Below, in pieces: positions 51,734-58,813 of a stretch of 64,000 bases of DNA. The first letter of the stretch is position 1. Every line of letters starts with the position of its first letter. The stretch comes from Verrucomicrobiales bacterium (lineage in GTDB: Bacteria; Verrucomicrobiota; Verrucomicrobiia; Limisphaerales; J093). The stretch covers positions 248,001 to 312,000 of the forward strand of contig JACKPV010000022.1 of the NCBI GenBank assembly GCA_024233305.1. The letters are read 5' to 3'. The translations under genes and the position numbers were made by a program. A model generated the notes under the pieces. It ran no database searches. It saw only the letters and a list, made by a program, of their open reading frames with translations, and was not told where the DNA came from.

Positions 51734-53689
51734 GTGACGACACCCGGTGACAACCCGTTCGCCCCCGCCAGCGAAGCCGTTTACGACTTGCGCACCACCG
51801 CGCCCGGACCGTCGGGCGCCCTGCCGCTGACGGCGCAGATGCTCCGCGAACGCCCAAGCGGCGACATCTTCGGGCTGACCCAGAACGCCGGCATGGGTTG
51901 GCAACCGGACGCGCTCCGGGGAAAGGAATTCCTGATCCTGAGCACCCAGGGCGGCCTGCGCGATCCAGAGGGACGCCCCGTCGCCCTCGGCTACCATACG
52001 GGGCACTTCGAGATCCACCTGCAAGTCGAGGCGGCGGCGCGTGAGTTCGCCCGCCTGGGCGGCATCCCGTTCGCCGGATTCGTCTCCGATCCCTGCGACG
52101 GCCGCACCCAGGGCACGGCCGGCATGTTCGATTCACTGCCCTACCGCAACGACGCCGCGCAGGTCTTCCGCCGGCTCATCCGTTCCTTGCCCACCCGGGC
52201 CGGCGTGCTCGGCGTCGCCACCTGCGACAAGGGGCTGCCGGCCATGATGATGGCCCTCGCCGGCTGCAACGACCTGCCGTCCGTGCTGGTTCCCGGCGGC
52301 GTCACCCTCCCGCCCGAACGCGGTGAGGACGCCGGTAAAATCCAGACCATCGGCGCCCGTTTCAGTCATGGCCTCCTTTCCCTCGACGAAGCCGCGGAAC
52401 TCGGCTGTCGCGCCTGCGCCTCCCCCGGCGGCGGCTGTCAGTTCCTCGGCACCGCCGCCACCTCCCAGGTCGTCGGGGAGGCCCTCGGGCTTTCGCTTCC
52501 CCACAGCGCCCTGGCCCCGTCCGGACAACCCGTCTGGACGGACCTCGCCCTGCGCTCCGCCCGGGCGCTGGTTGCGCTCGAAACCCGCGGCCTGAACACC
52601 CGCGCGGTGCTCACCCCCGCCGCCGTTCACAACGCCCTGGCCCTGCACGCCGCCTTCGGCGGCTCGACCAACCTCCTGCTGCACCTCCCCGCCATCGCCC
52701 ACGCCGCCGGCCTGCCGCGCCCCACCGTCGACGATTGGCGCACGATGAACCGCCGCGTTCCCCGCTTGGTCGACGTGCTGCCCAACGGCCCCACCGGACA
52801 CCCAACCGTCCGCGTGTTCCTCGCTGGCGGCGTCCCCGAAGTCATGCTGCACCTGCGCGAACTCGGCGTGCTCCAAACCGAAGCGCTGACTGTCACCGGT
52901 CGGTCGCTAAACGAGGTGCTCGACCTCTGGGCCGCCTCCGAACGACGCGCGCGTTTCCGCCAAATCCTGCGCGACCTCGACGGCGTGGATCCGGACGATG
53001 TCATCCTGCCGCCGGACCGCGCCCGGACCAAAGGCCTTACCAGCACTGTCACCTTCCCCGGCGGCAACCTCGCTCCCGAAGGCGCCGTGGTGAAAAGCAC
53101 CGCCATCGATCCCTCCGTCCTCGGGCCCGACGGTGTCTATCGCCAAACCGGTCCGGCCCGCGTCTTCACGTCCGAGGCGGCGGCAATGGAGGCGTTGAAG
53201 GCGGGACGTGTCCAGGCGGGCGACATCCTCGTGTTGATCGGCTGTGGGCCGCTCGGCACCGGCATGGAGGAGAGCTACCAACTCACGTCCGCGCTCCGCT
53301 ATCTGCCCTTCGGCAAACAAGTCGCCCTGATCACCGATGCGCGCTTCTCCGGCGTTTCCACCGGCGCCTGCATCGGCCACATCGGTCCCGAGGCGCTGGC
53401 GGGCGGACCGCTCGGCCGCCTCCGCGACGGCGACCGGATCGCGATTGAAATCGATTGCCGCGAACTGACCGGCCGGGTCGATTTCGTGGGCGAAGGAACA
53501 ACGGCTTTCGATGCCGGGGAAGGCGCCCGCCGACTCGCCGCCCGGTCACCGCACCCGGATCTTCGCCCTCATCCCCGGCTGCCGGACGACACCCGGCTGT
53601 GGGCGGCGCTTCAACAAATCGGCGGCGGCGCCTGGGGCGGCTGCGTCTTCGACGTCGACGCCATCATCCAGCGGCTGGCCGGCGATTGA
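51734..53689 (+). CDS. IlvD/Edd-family dehydratase, YjhG/YagF (xylonate dehydratase) type
   Basis: 651 residues, matching the length of E. coli YjhG/YagF (about 655) rather than IlvD (about 560-615). Iron-sulfur cluster cysteines and surrounding motifs are present: FVSDPCDGRTQGTAGMFDSLPYRND, VATCDKGLPAMMMALAG and CASPGGGCQFLGTAATSQV. Later blocks (GGSTNLLLHLPAIAHAAG, ALITDARFSGVSTGACIGHIGPEA) also fit. The family dehydrates sugar acids such as D-xylonate to 2-keto-3-deoxy acids. No aldolase or xylose dehydrogenase is next to it, so substrate is inferred from family only. GTG 51734 is used as start; a Shine-Dalgarno is not obvious. Confidence 0.88.
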   Translation: MTTPGDNPFAPASEAVYDLRTTAPGPSGALPLTAQMLRERPSGDIFGLTQNAGMGWQPDALRGKEFLILSTQGGLRDPEGRPVALGYHTGHFEIHLQVEAAAREFARLGGIPFAGFVSDPCDGRTQGTAGMFDSLPYRNDAAQVFRRLIRSLPTRAGVLGVATCDKGLPAMMMALAGCNDLPSVLVPGGVTLPPERGEDAGKIQTIGARFSHGLLSLDEAAELGCRACASPGGGCQFLGTAATSQVVGEALGLSLPHSALAPSGQPVWTDLALRSARALVALETRGLNTRAVLTPAAVHNALALHAAFGGSTNLLLHLPAIAHAAGLPRPTVDDWRTMNRRVPRLVDVLPNGPTGHPTVRVFLAGGVPEVMLHLRELGVLQTEALTVTGRSLNEVLDLWAASERRARFRQILRDLDGVDPDDVILPPDRARTKGLTSTVTFPGGNLAPEGAVVKSTAIDPSVLGPDGVYRQTGPARVFTSEAAAMEALKAGRVQAGDILVLIGCGPLGTGMEESYQLTSALRYLPFGKQVALITDARFSGVSTGACIGHIGPEALAGGPLGRLRDGDRIAIEIDCRELTGRVDFVGEGTTAFDAGEGARRLAARSPHPDLRPHPRLPDDTRLWAALQQIGGGAWGGCVFDVDAIIQRLAGD

Positions 53690-53710
53690 GCGGCACGAAG
53701 CGACCCTCAG

Positions 53711-54100
53711 CCGTAGCGATGCAGCTGGATTCACTACGGATGGGCACTGATGGGCACTGATATTGAGGGAAACCGGAATCGCTCGCCCTGGTTTCGGGCT
53801 CACCATTTGGCCGTAACGATGCAACACGTGGTAGCCGCCGACGTGTAGTCGGCGCTGAAATCCAAGGGCTTACGCGGGCTCGCCGATTCCGATCAGCAGT
53901 CACCTTTCGGTGAATCGTCGCCCTCGACGGCAGGCAGCCCTATCCCAGCTGAATCATGCGCCGACTGCACGTCGGCGGCTACGAGCTACTGAATCGTTAC
54001 GGTTTAGTGAGTCTTCTCGCCCTCTCCGCCAAGGCAGCAGCGCCGCACGCCATCCGTGGCATCCGTGCCCATCCGCGGTCCATTGACTGAATCGATACGG
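53711..54100. mobile_element. MITE-like element family B, split by a nested family A element
   Basis: Ends are CCGTAGCGATGCA (left) and the complement of CCGTATCGATTCA (right, 54088-54100). It is flanked by CTCAG at 53706-53710 and 54101-54105. A subterminal inverted repeat GGATGGGCAC starts 27 bp (left, 53738) and 26 bp (right, 54074) in from the ends. The middle is occupied by the family A element at 53811-54002. Removing that copy plus one 5-bp duplication leaves 193 bp, the same as copy 1 at 12269-12461. It is non-coding and starts 21 bp after the dehydratase stop codon. Confidence 0.58.
53811..54002. mobile_element. MITE-like palindromic element, 192 bp, family A (copy 2, nested)
   Basis: Its ends are CCGTAACGATGCA and the complement of CCGTAACGATTCA. 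Inverted repeats beginning GTAGCCGCC start exactly 20 bp in from both ends (53831 and 53982). The flanks TTTGG (53806-53810) and TTTAG (54003-54007) match in 4 of 5 bases, as a decayed target duplication would. It is alignable along its whole length with 12269-12461 and contains no gene. Its position inside the family B element shows it inserted later. Confidence 0.6.
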
Positions 54101-54513
54101 CTCAGCGACGGGTATGGCCCGCCGCAAGCACTGAAGGGGCACGGCTCCGCAGCCGGACGGAGCCGCCCGCGTGACAGGCAGAGCACCAGATCCCGGCGGA
54201 AATCAGGAGGATATGCTTCGGTAGATCAGGTGCAGGTCGGTGCCGCAAGAGGCGCTAGGTTCTCTGTCGCCCCGAAGGACGCACGGTCACGTTCTTCCCA
54301 AGGCGGCGCGCACGGAGTGACGCGCCCTACCACCTGGCCCGGGCGCGCAGTCCCCTGCGCGCCGCCCGAGATCCAGCCCCCCGTTCACCTCCCGAACTTG
54401 CATCAAGCGCGGTTCCGCTCGCTCCCTCGACCCCACACCTCGAACCACTCCGTTTCGGGCCGCCCACGGTCGGTCGGCCGGGATCAGGTGCTCTGGACGG
54501 TATCGGCCCATCA
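54101..54513. repeat. Gene-free island with strong hairpins and element fragments
   Basis: About 410 bases with no supportable gene. Three hairpins are visible. One at 54142-54165 has an 8-bp perfect stem CGGCTCCG/CGGAGCCG. One at 54305-54326 has GGCGCG/CGCGCC with inner CAC/GTG pairing. One at 54342-54363 has a 9-bp perfect stem GGCGCGCAG/CTGCGCGCC with a TCCC loop. The stretch CACTGAAGGGGCACGG (54129-54144) resembles the right end of copy 1 at 12446-12461. The region therefore looks like accumulated, partly decayed repeats. Confidence 0.5.
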
Positions 54514-54560
54514 AGCCGGCGCCGACGGCACGGCGGCGGCTGTGTCGTGAATCGATGCGG
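54514..54560. repeat. Truncated end of a family A element
   Basis: Read leftward from 54560, it begins CCGCATCGATTCA. Then, 20-21 bp in, it carries a copy of the AGCCGCCG...GTCGGCGC subterminal repeat with about 20 of 23 bases matching. The bases just outside it, TTTAG at 54561-54565, include the stop codon of the VOC gene. No matching left end was found about 193 bp away, so this is a fragment. Confidence 0.45.
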
Positions 54561-54561
54561 T

Positions 54562-54984
54562 TTAGTCAGCGCATTCACACCCCTGCTTCGCGAACTCCCA
54601 GAGCGCGATCCCGGCGCCCTGCGGATCCGTCAGCACGGCGAACTTGCCCATTGGCAGTTCGGTGATGTCCTTGCAGATGTGCGCGCCAAGCGCCCTGGCC
54701 TTCTCGACGGCGGCGGCGATGTTCTCCACAGTGACGTAGGAAAGCCAGTTGGGAGGCACTTCACCCATCTCCGGCGTGATGGTCAGCAGGCCGGCAACGG
54801 GCCGTTCGCCGATGCTGAAGAACGTGTATTTTGTCGGTCCGACATCCATCTCCTGTGCCCTCCAGCCGAACAATTCGCCGTAGAACTTCTTGCTCGCCGC
54901 GGGATCGTTGGTAAGCAGTTCGCGCCAGGAGAAAACGCCCGGGCTACGGTCTTCCTTCGGTTGCTGATTCTCGTTTTCGCTCAT
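54562..54984 (-). CDS. VOC (glyoxalase/bleomycin-resistance fold) family protein
   Basis: 140 residues. It has the usual paired beta-alpha-beta-beta-beta modules: WRELLTNDPAASKKFYGELFGWRAQ and YTFFSIGERPVAGLL in the first half. The second half has WLSYVTVENIAAAVEKARALGAHI and GKFAVLTDPQGAGIALWEF. The FYGELFGW and TDPQGA.I.LWE signatures are typical of the small VOC proteins of unknown substrate. The final Glu of LWEF could be a metal ligand. It lies downstream of the BlaI-M56 pair on the same strand but 186 bp away, with a repeat fragment between them. Confidence 0.88.
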   Translation of the reverse strand: MSENENQQPKEDRSPGVFSWRELLTNDPAASKKFYGELFGWRAQEMDVGPTKYTFFSIGERPVAGLLTITPEMGEVPPNWLSYVTVENIAAAVEKARALGAHICKDITELPMGKFAVLTDPQGAGIALWEFAKQGCECAD

Positions 54985-55072
54985 AGTGGTGATTCGCTCT
55001 GATGATTCGGAACTGAATGTGCCGTCACGGGCACGGTCTGGCCAGCAGTTTTCCGGTACGAGCGTCTGTCAG

Positions 55073-55150
55073 CGGCGACAATTCAATACACCGTAGCCGC
55101 TGACGTGCAATCGGCGCTGAACTCCACAAGGTGACGCGGGCCCGCTTCGC
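55073..55150. repeat. Truncated left half of a family A element (copy 3)
   Basis: It shares ATTCAATA..CCGTAGCCGCTGACGTG with copy 1 and then follows copy 2 (GCGCTGAA.TCCA, ACGCGGGC.CGC) until about 55150. There it fades, about 20 bp before the stop codon of the M56 gene at 55171. No right end is present. The outermost end box is degenerate. Together these suggest an old, deleted insertion between the M56 and VOC genes. Confidence 0.55.
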
Positions 55151-55170
55151 GCCGGGGTGCGTCCGGAATC

Positions 55171-57477
55171 TCAAGGCGCGCGAGCCGTCGAAACATCCCC
55201 GTCCCGGGACCGGCCACGAAGGCGGATGCCAAGACCGCCCAGACTCAGGATGCAGCCGCAGCCCATCAGCCAAACGTCATACGGCTCCCAACGCCGCCAC
55301 GGTCCGCGGACGGGACGCGCAGCATCCACCACTGTCGGTTGGGGCGCGGTCCGCAGGTCGAGGTCAGCGTCGATCTGCTCCTGATGCAGGCGCAGGGCAA
55401 GTGTTTCATGGACCCGCAGCATGGGCTCCAGCGCGCGCTTCGCAGCGAGGTACCGCTGGAACACTTCCGCCTTCGCTCTTACTGCCTGTGTGGTGTTTTC
55501 GATCTGATTGCTCACGGAGGCGCATTTCGTTTCACAGGCCTCCACGTTCGCACGCAGACCACGCATCACCGCTTCAACCCGGTTGCTCGCCTGAACTTGA
55601 AGTACCGTCTGCAAAGCGAGCACCTCCTTCACCTCGGGATGGTCCGGAGAGAACCTGCTCCGCAGCCGAGCGAGATCCTGCTCCGTGCGGTCCAGGTCGT
55701 CCAGACGGGCCGACAGCAAATCTTCGCCAGGCATCACCGTGAGGATCGTGTCGCGGAGTTGGCGTCGATCCCCGGCCCCCATCTCCTCGAGTGCGTTGAG
55801 TTTCTCACTCCAGAAGGCCAGCTCGTTACTCGACTGGAGAAGCGTCTGTCGCAAGGCGCCAAGCAGTTCACGCTCGGCCAACATCCGATAGGCTTCGTCG
55901 TCCCCAACCGGCGCGCCCGGAATGCCCAGTTGGTCCAGGAGATAAACCAATTCTCGCTGTTGAGCTCGGACCAGCATGTCCTGCTGGGATACCTGCTTGA
56001 GCAGGGTGTCCATACCCGAGAGCGTCCGCGCCCGTTGTGCGCTCCGCAACTGGCGGACATACTCCTCGGCCACGGTCTGGGCCAGAGTTGTCGCATCGTG
56101 CATATCCGTGTCCCGCACTTCGACCTCCATCAAGCAGGTCTGCGGGATGTGGCGAACCCAGACCTGGTCATGGAGCCGTCGGAACAAGGGAAGTTCCTGC
56201 TGAGAGGGAGGGGCATTCGTTTGGCCATGATGCGAGCCGCGACGGATCACCTCCATCAAGACGTTCGGGAACCGGACCTGATCGGGCGCCGACCGGAAAA
56301 GGGACGCGTCGACAGCCTCGGATGCTCCCGTGAACATGCCGGCATCGCTCGGAGGGACATCCACGGGCGAAATAGCCGCCGTCAGTTGGATCCGCGCCAC
56401 CGCAGTGTACAGCCTCGGTGATGAAGTGTGGAGCACCTTGCCCGTCGCGAACACCAGCAATCCCAGGAGCAACAAGGTGGAACCAGCGGCCCGGCGATCA
56501 ATGCCGCCGCGTTCGTCATCCGGCAGGGCCAGAATCCGGCGCACCCGCGCCAGCAAGGAACCGTCCGTGGCGGCGAGCGCGAAAGGACCATTGGCCTGCC
56601 GCAGTTCCTCAAGCGTCGTCAGGGCCTGCGCCAACGCCAGCCGGTTGCCGCAGACCGTCACCGCGATTTCGTCGCAACAATGTTCGCGATCCTCCCGCAC
56701 GCACCGCGACACCCACCACACCGCGGGATGATAGAAGAGCACCGTCTCGAGCAGCAGTTGCCCCAGGTTCACCCAATGATCCCATCGCCGCAGGTGCGCC
56801 AGTTCATGCGCCAGGATCAGGTCCAGCTGCACAGGGCTCAGGCCTGAAACCGTGCTCGCCGGCAGCAGGATCAACGGACGAAACCAGCCCACCACGGTCG
56901 GCACGCGGACCAGAGCGGATTTCATCAACCGCACGCGCCGGCTCACCCGGAGACGTTCGCGCAGTTCGACAAAGCGCGCCCCGAGCGGGTCGTCCGCTGC
57001 CAGCGAGAGCCCGCGCCGGCTTTGTCGGACCCTGATCCAGCCGCCGGCAAGCCGCAGGCTGCACACGCCCACACCGGCGGCCCAAGCCGCGACCACCCAC
57101 GGCAAGGCCGCCTCGACCGCATTCCAGACGCTGTTCCCCTGACCATCGACTTCCGGTGAAGCCTGGAGGCTTGGAGAAACCGGTTGGACCTGCGGACTGT
57201 CGGCACTTGCGGAAACGGATTCCCGAAGGGCGAGAACAAAGGGGCTCAGATGCCCGGTTGGCTCCAGCGTTACGAAGGTCCCGACAACACAGGCGGCCAT
57301 GAGGAACAGAGTCAAACAGCCGGCAAGGTAGCGCACGTTGGGGGAGGTCGTTCGCAAGCTGCCTCGAACGGCGGTAAACGCCGCCCCCAGCAAAGCGCCC
57401 TGCCAGAGGAAATGGACGAGCGTCCACCCAAGACGCGCAACGTCCGGGCCGCGCAGGAGTTCGAGGGCGAGATTCAT
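55171..57477 (-). CDS. M56 (BlaR1-type) membrane metallopeptidase fused to a Wzz/GumC-like periplasmic domain
   Basis: 768 residues. The first half is an M56 peptidase: three N-terminal membrane helices (about 18-38, 50-70, 125-147), the zinc site HELAH (224-228) with a further acidic ligand near 265 in REHCCDE, and a fourth helix at 331-348. Instead of a penicillin-binding sensor, the C-terminal half (about 354-748) looks like a polysaccharide co-polymerase periplasmic domain. It has an opening strand (YTAVARIQLTA), long coiled helices (about 460-700), the RFSPDHPEVKEV landmark typical of GumC/Wzz proteins, and a Pro-containing stretch before a final helix (735-752). It overlaps blaI by 4 bp. 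By analogy with BlaR1, sensing would trigger cleavage of the repressor; the signal here may be a surface glycan. Confidence 0.82.
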   Translation of the reverse strand: MNLALELLRGPDVARLGWTLVHFLWQGALLGAAFTAVRGSLRTTSPNVRYLAGCLTLFLMAACVVGTFVTLEPTGHLSPFVLALRESVSASADSPQVQPVSPSLQASPEVDGQGNSVWNAVEAALPWVVAAWAAGVGVCSLRLAGGWIRVRQSRRGLSLAADDPLGARFVELRERLRVSRRVRLMKSALVRVPTVVGWFRPLILLPASTVSGLSPVQLDLILAHELAHLRRWDHWVNLGQLLLETVLFYHPAVWWVSRCVREDREHCCDEIAVTVCGNRLALAQALTTLEELRQANGPFALAATDGSLLARVRRILALPDDERGGIDRRAAGSTLLLLGLLVFATGKVLHTSSPRLYTAVARIQLTAAISPVDVPPSDAGMFTGASEAVDASLFRSAPDQVRFPNVLMEVIRRGSHHGQTNAPPSQQELPLFRRLHDQVWVRHIPQTCLMEVEVRDTDMHDATTLAQTVAEEYVRQLRSAQRARTLSGMDTLLKQVSQQDMLVRAQQRELVYLLDQLGIPGAPVGDDEAYRMLAERELLGALRQTLLQSSNELAFWSEKLNALEEMGAGDRRQLRDTILTVMPGEDLLSARLDDLDRTEQDLARLRSRFSPDHPEVKEVLALQTVLQVQASNRVEAVMRGLRANVEACETKCASVSNQIENTTQAVRAKAEVFQRYLAAKRALEPMLRVHETLALRLHQEQIDADLDLRTAPQPTVVDAARPVRGPWRRWEPYDVWLMGCGCILSLGGLGIRLRGRSRDGDVSTARAP

Positions 57478-57866
57478 CGCGCCTCCTCCTCGAGTTGGTT
57501 CAGCAGCCGCCGGATTTCCGCGAGTTCCGCCGGGTCGGCCGGCTTCGCGGACAACGCCTGCAGCACGAGCTTCTGCGCGGACCCCTCGAAGGCCCGGTCC
57601 ATGAGGTCGCGCAGCAGCTGCCGTTGGGTGTCCTGCTCGCGCAGGGTCGGTTCGTAGACGTGCTGACGGCCCGCCCCGGTGCGGCGGACCAACCCCTTCT
57701 CGGTCATGATTTGCAGCAGCTTCAACACCGTGGTGTAACCGGTCGGCTGGGTGCGGTTGAGCTGCTCCATCACCGCGCGGACAGTGCTGGGTCCCAACCG
57801 CCAGAGGACGCCCAGGATCGCCAGTTCAGCATCCGTGGGCCGGGGCAGTTTCAATCTCGCAGGCAT
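57474..57866 (-). CDS. BlaI/MecI/CopY-family repressor
   Basis: 130 residues. A winged helix-turn-helix (about 8-75) reads PTDAELAILGVLWRLGPSTVRAVMEQL and TGYTTVLKLLQIMTEKGLVRR, the core of the BlaI family. A C-terminal dimerisation helix region follows (RDLMDRAFEGSAQKLVLQAL). BlaI binds operator palindromes as a dimer and is inactivated by proteolysis triggered by its M56 partner, which is the next gene (4-bp ATGA overlap). Two matching palindromes sit in its own promoter, so the pair is probably self-repressed. No beta-lactamase gene is nearby. Confidence 0.95.
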   Translation of the reverse strand: MPARLKLPRPTDAELAILGVLWRLGPSTVRAVMEQLNRTQPTGYTTVLKLLQIMTEKGLVRRTGAGRQHVYEPTLREQDTQRQLLRDLMDRAFEGSAQKLVLQALSAKPADPAELAEIRRLLNQLEEEAR

Positions 57867-57875
57867 GACGGGGCT

Positions 57876-57903
57876 AATCTACGAAACTCGTCGTAGTTGT
57901 CAA
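57876..57903 (-). promoter_or_regulatory. Promoter of the blaI-M56 operon
   Basis: On the minus strand a perfect -35 TTGACA (57903-57898) is followed after 16 bp by -10 TAGATT (57881-57876, 4 of 6 consensus bases). Transcription would start near 57869, about 3 nt before the blaI ATG at 57866, so the mRNA is probably almost leaderless. Both boxes are covered by the operator palindromes. Confidence 0.65.
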
Positions 57904-57918
57904 CGAAAATCTTCGTAG
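57879..57918. promoter_or_regulatory. Tandem BlaI operators
   Basis: Operator 1 (57879-57896) is CTACGAAACTCGTCGTAG, a perfect 6-bp inverted repeat with a 6-bp spacer. Operator 2 (57901-57918) is CAACGAAAATCTTCGTAG, with one mismatched outer position. Their centres are 22 bp apart, two helical turns, so dimers would bind on the same face. They overlap the -10/spacer and the -35 respectively, as expected for repression of blaI and the M56 gene. Confidence 0.72.
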
Positions 57919-58056
57919 ACAAAGGAAGAGCAGGCCTGCCCGGTTCGCCAGGTGACCGTGGGCGGGTTCGCTGCCCGACGGACCGAGGTTCGGACTTTCC
58001 GGTGGACCGGACTTCGTATTGGCGTCGGGGCGAGCCCCCTGTTAGCTTCTGAGCCG

Positions 58057-58284
58057 GTGACGGAACCGTTCATCAACTGCGAAGAACAGCCGGACCGGAC
58101 GGTCGGACGGCGCCAACTGCCCGCAGACTGCTTTGAAACCGGGATGCGTCTGCAGGAGGCGATGGGCGAGTACCTCCAGGCCTTCGGCCATCTGCCGTTG
58201 CCCCGGGGGGTGTTTCGGTTTCAGACTCATGAGGAGGCCGACGAGTGGATGCTGAAGATGCTGGCCCGGCACCGGAAGAGCTGA
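58057..58284 (+). CDS. Small unknown protein upstream of a nucleotidyltransferase remnant
   Basis: 75 residues from GTG 58057; the frame is open to 57952 but the upstream part looks non-coding. It has no signal or membrane helix. The C-terminus (FRFQTHEEADEWMLKMLARHRKS) is helical and charged, similar in style to the small partner genes found before minimal nucleotidyltransferase toxins. The downstream frame begins inside its last 40 bp. It could be an antitoxin-like partner; the assignment is tentative because the toxin-like partner is broken. Confidence 0.45.
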   Translation: MTEPFINCEEQPDRTVGRRQLPADCFETGMRLQEAMGEYLQAFGHLPLPRGVFRFQTHEEADEWMLKMLARHRKS

Positions 58285-58505
58285 TCCCCCGCCCCCCCAC
58301 CCGGGTGGATCTGGTCAACCTCTGCCGTCACCTGAACCAGCAGGAGGCTCGTTGCGTCGTGGTGGGCGGATTCACCATCATTCACGCCGGCTACCTCCGC
58401 CTGCTTTGGCGGATGAAACGGGTCTCGCACCGGACGAAGACCGCCGCCGACCTCGTATTCCTCCGCCACTGGTTCGAGATAGAAGGCGAAAGCCCTCCCG
58501 ATTGA
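58245..58505 (+). pseudogene. Internally deleted nucleotidyltransferase-like (AbiEii/MNT-type) gene
   Basis: The 86-residue frame joins the start of a nucleotidyltransferase (TRVDLVNLCRHLNQQEARCVVVGGFTIIHAGYLR) directly to the end of one (LLWRMKRVSHRTKTAADLVFLRHWFE). In full-length relatives known to me, about 100 residues lie between these blocks, including the metal-binding D-x-D that follows the GG motif. Here that part is absent, so no transferase activity is expected. The deletion kept the frame open. Start GTG 58245 overlaps the small upstream gene; GTG 58305 is an alternative. Confidence 0.5.
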
Positions 58506-58813
58506 AACCCGCACGATCACCCGAGGCGCCGCTCGCCGGGTAAGGAAACAGTGCCCGCGAGTCGGCCCGAACGACTCGTCGCGCACGCCGCCGCAAACAC
58601 CAGGGAGGCAGGCATCGGTGCAAACCGCCAGCGCGGCCATCCGGAGGCTTGACCACAGATGGCTCTCTGCTCACGCAATTGAGGGGTTGAACAGGAGTTC
58701 CACGCCATAGGTCCGCACGCCCCCCTCCCACCACACCCGCTCCCGTCCCGTCGCCCGCCGGGATCGGGAGAAGCACTGAGATCTGGCAGGGCACCTGCTC
58801 TGTTCTGACACCC
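58506..58813. other. Gene-free stretch before the ankyrin gene
   Basis: 308 bases with no recognisable gene, RNA or repeat. It should contain the promoter of the ankyrin gene at 58814; no convincing -35/-10 pair was found. Confidence 0.4.

Noticed and set aside
53736..53762. Short tandem GATGGGCACT repeat considered as a CRISPR-like or microsatellite array
   Set aside because: Only two units of about 10 bp without spacers; it is better explained as the subterminal repeat of the family B element. No CRISPR array was seen in the window.
54056..54550. A 164-codon plus-strand open frame
   Set aside because: It crosses the repeat and hairpin island, has an Arg/Pro-rich composition and no family resemblance.
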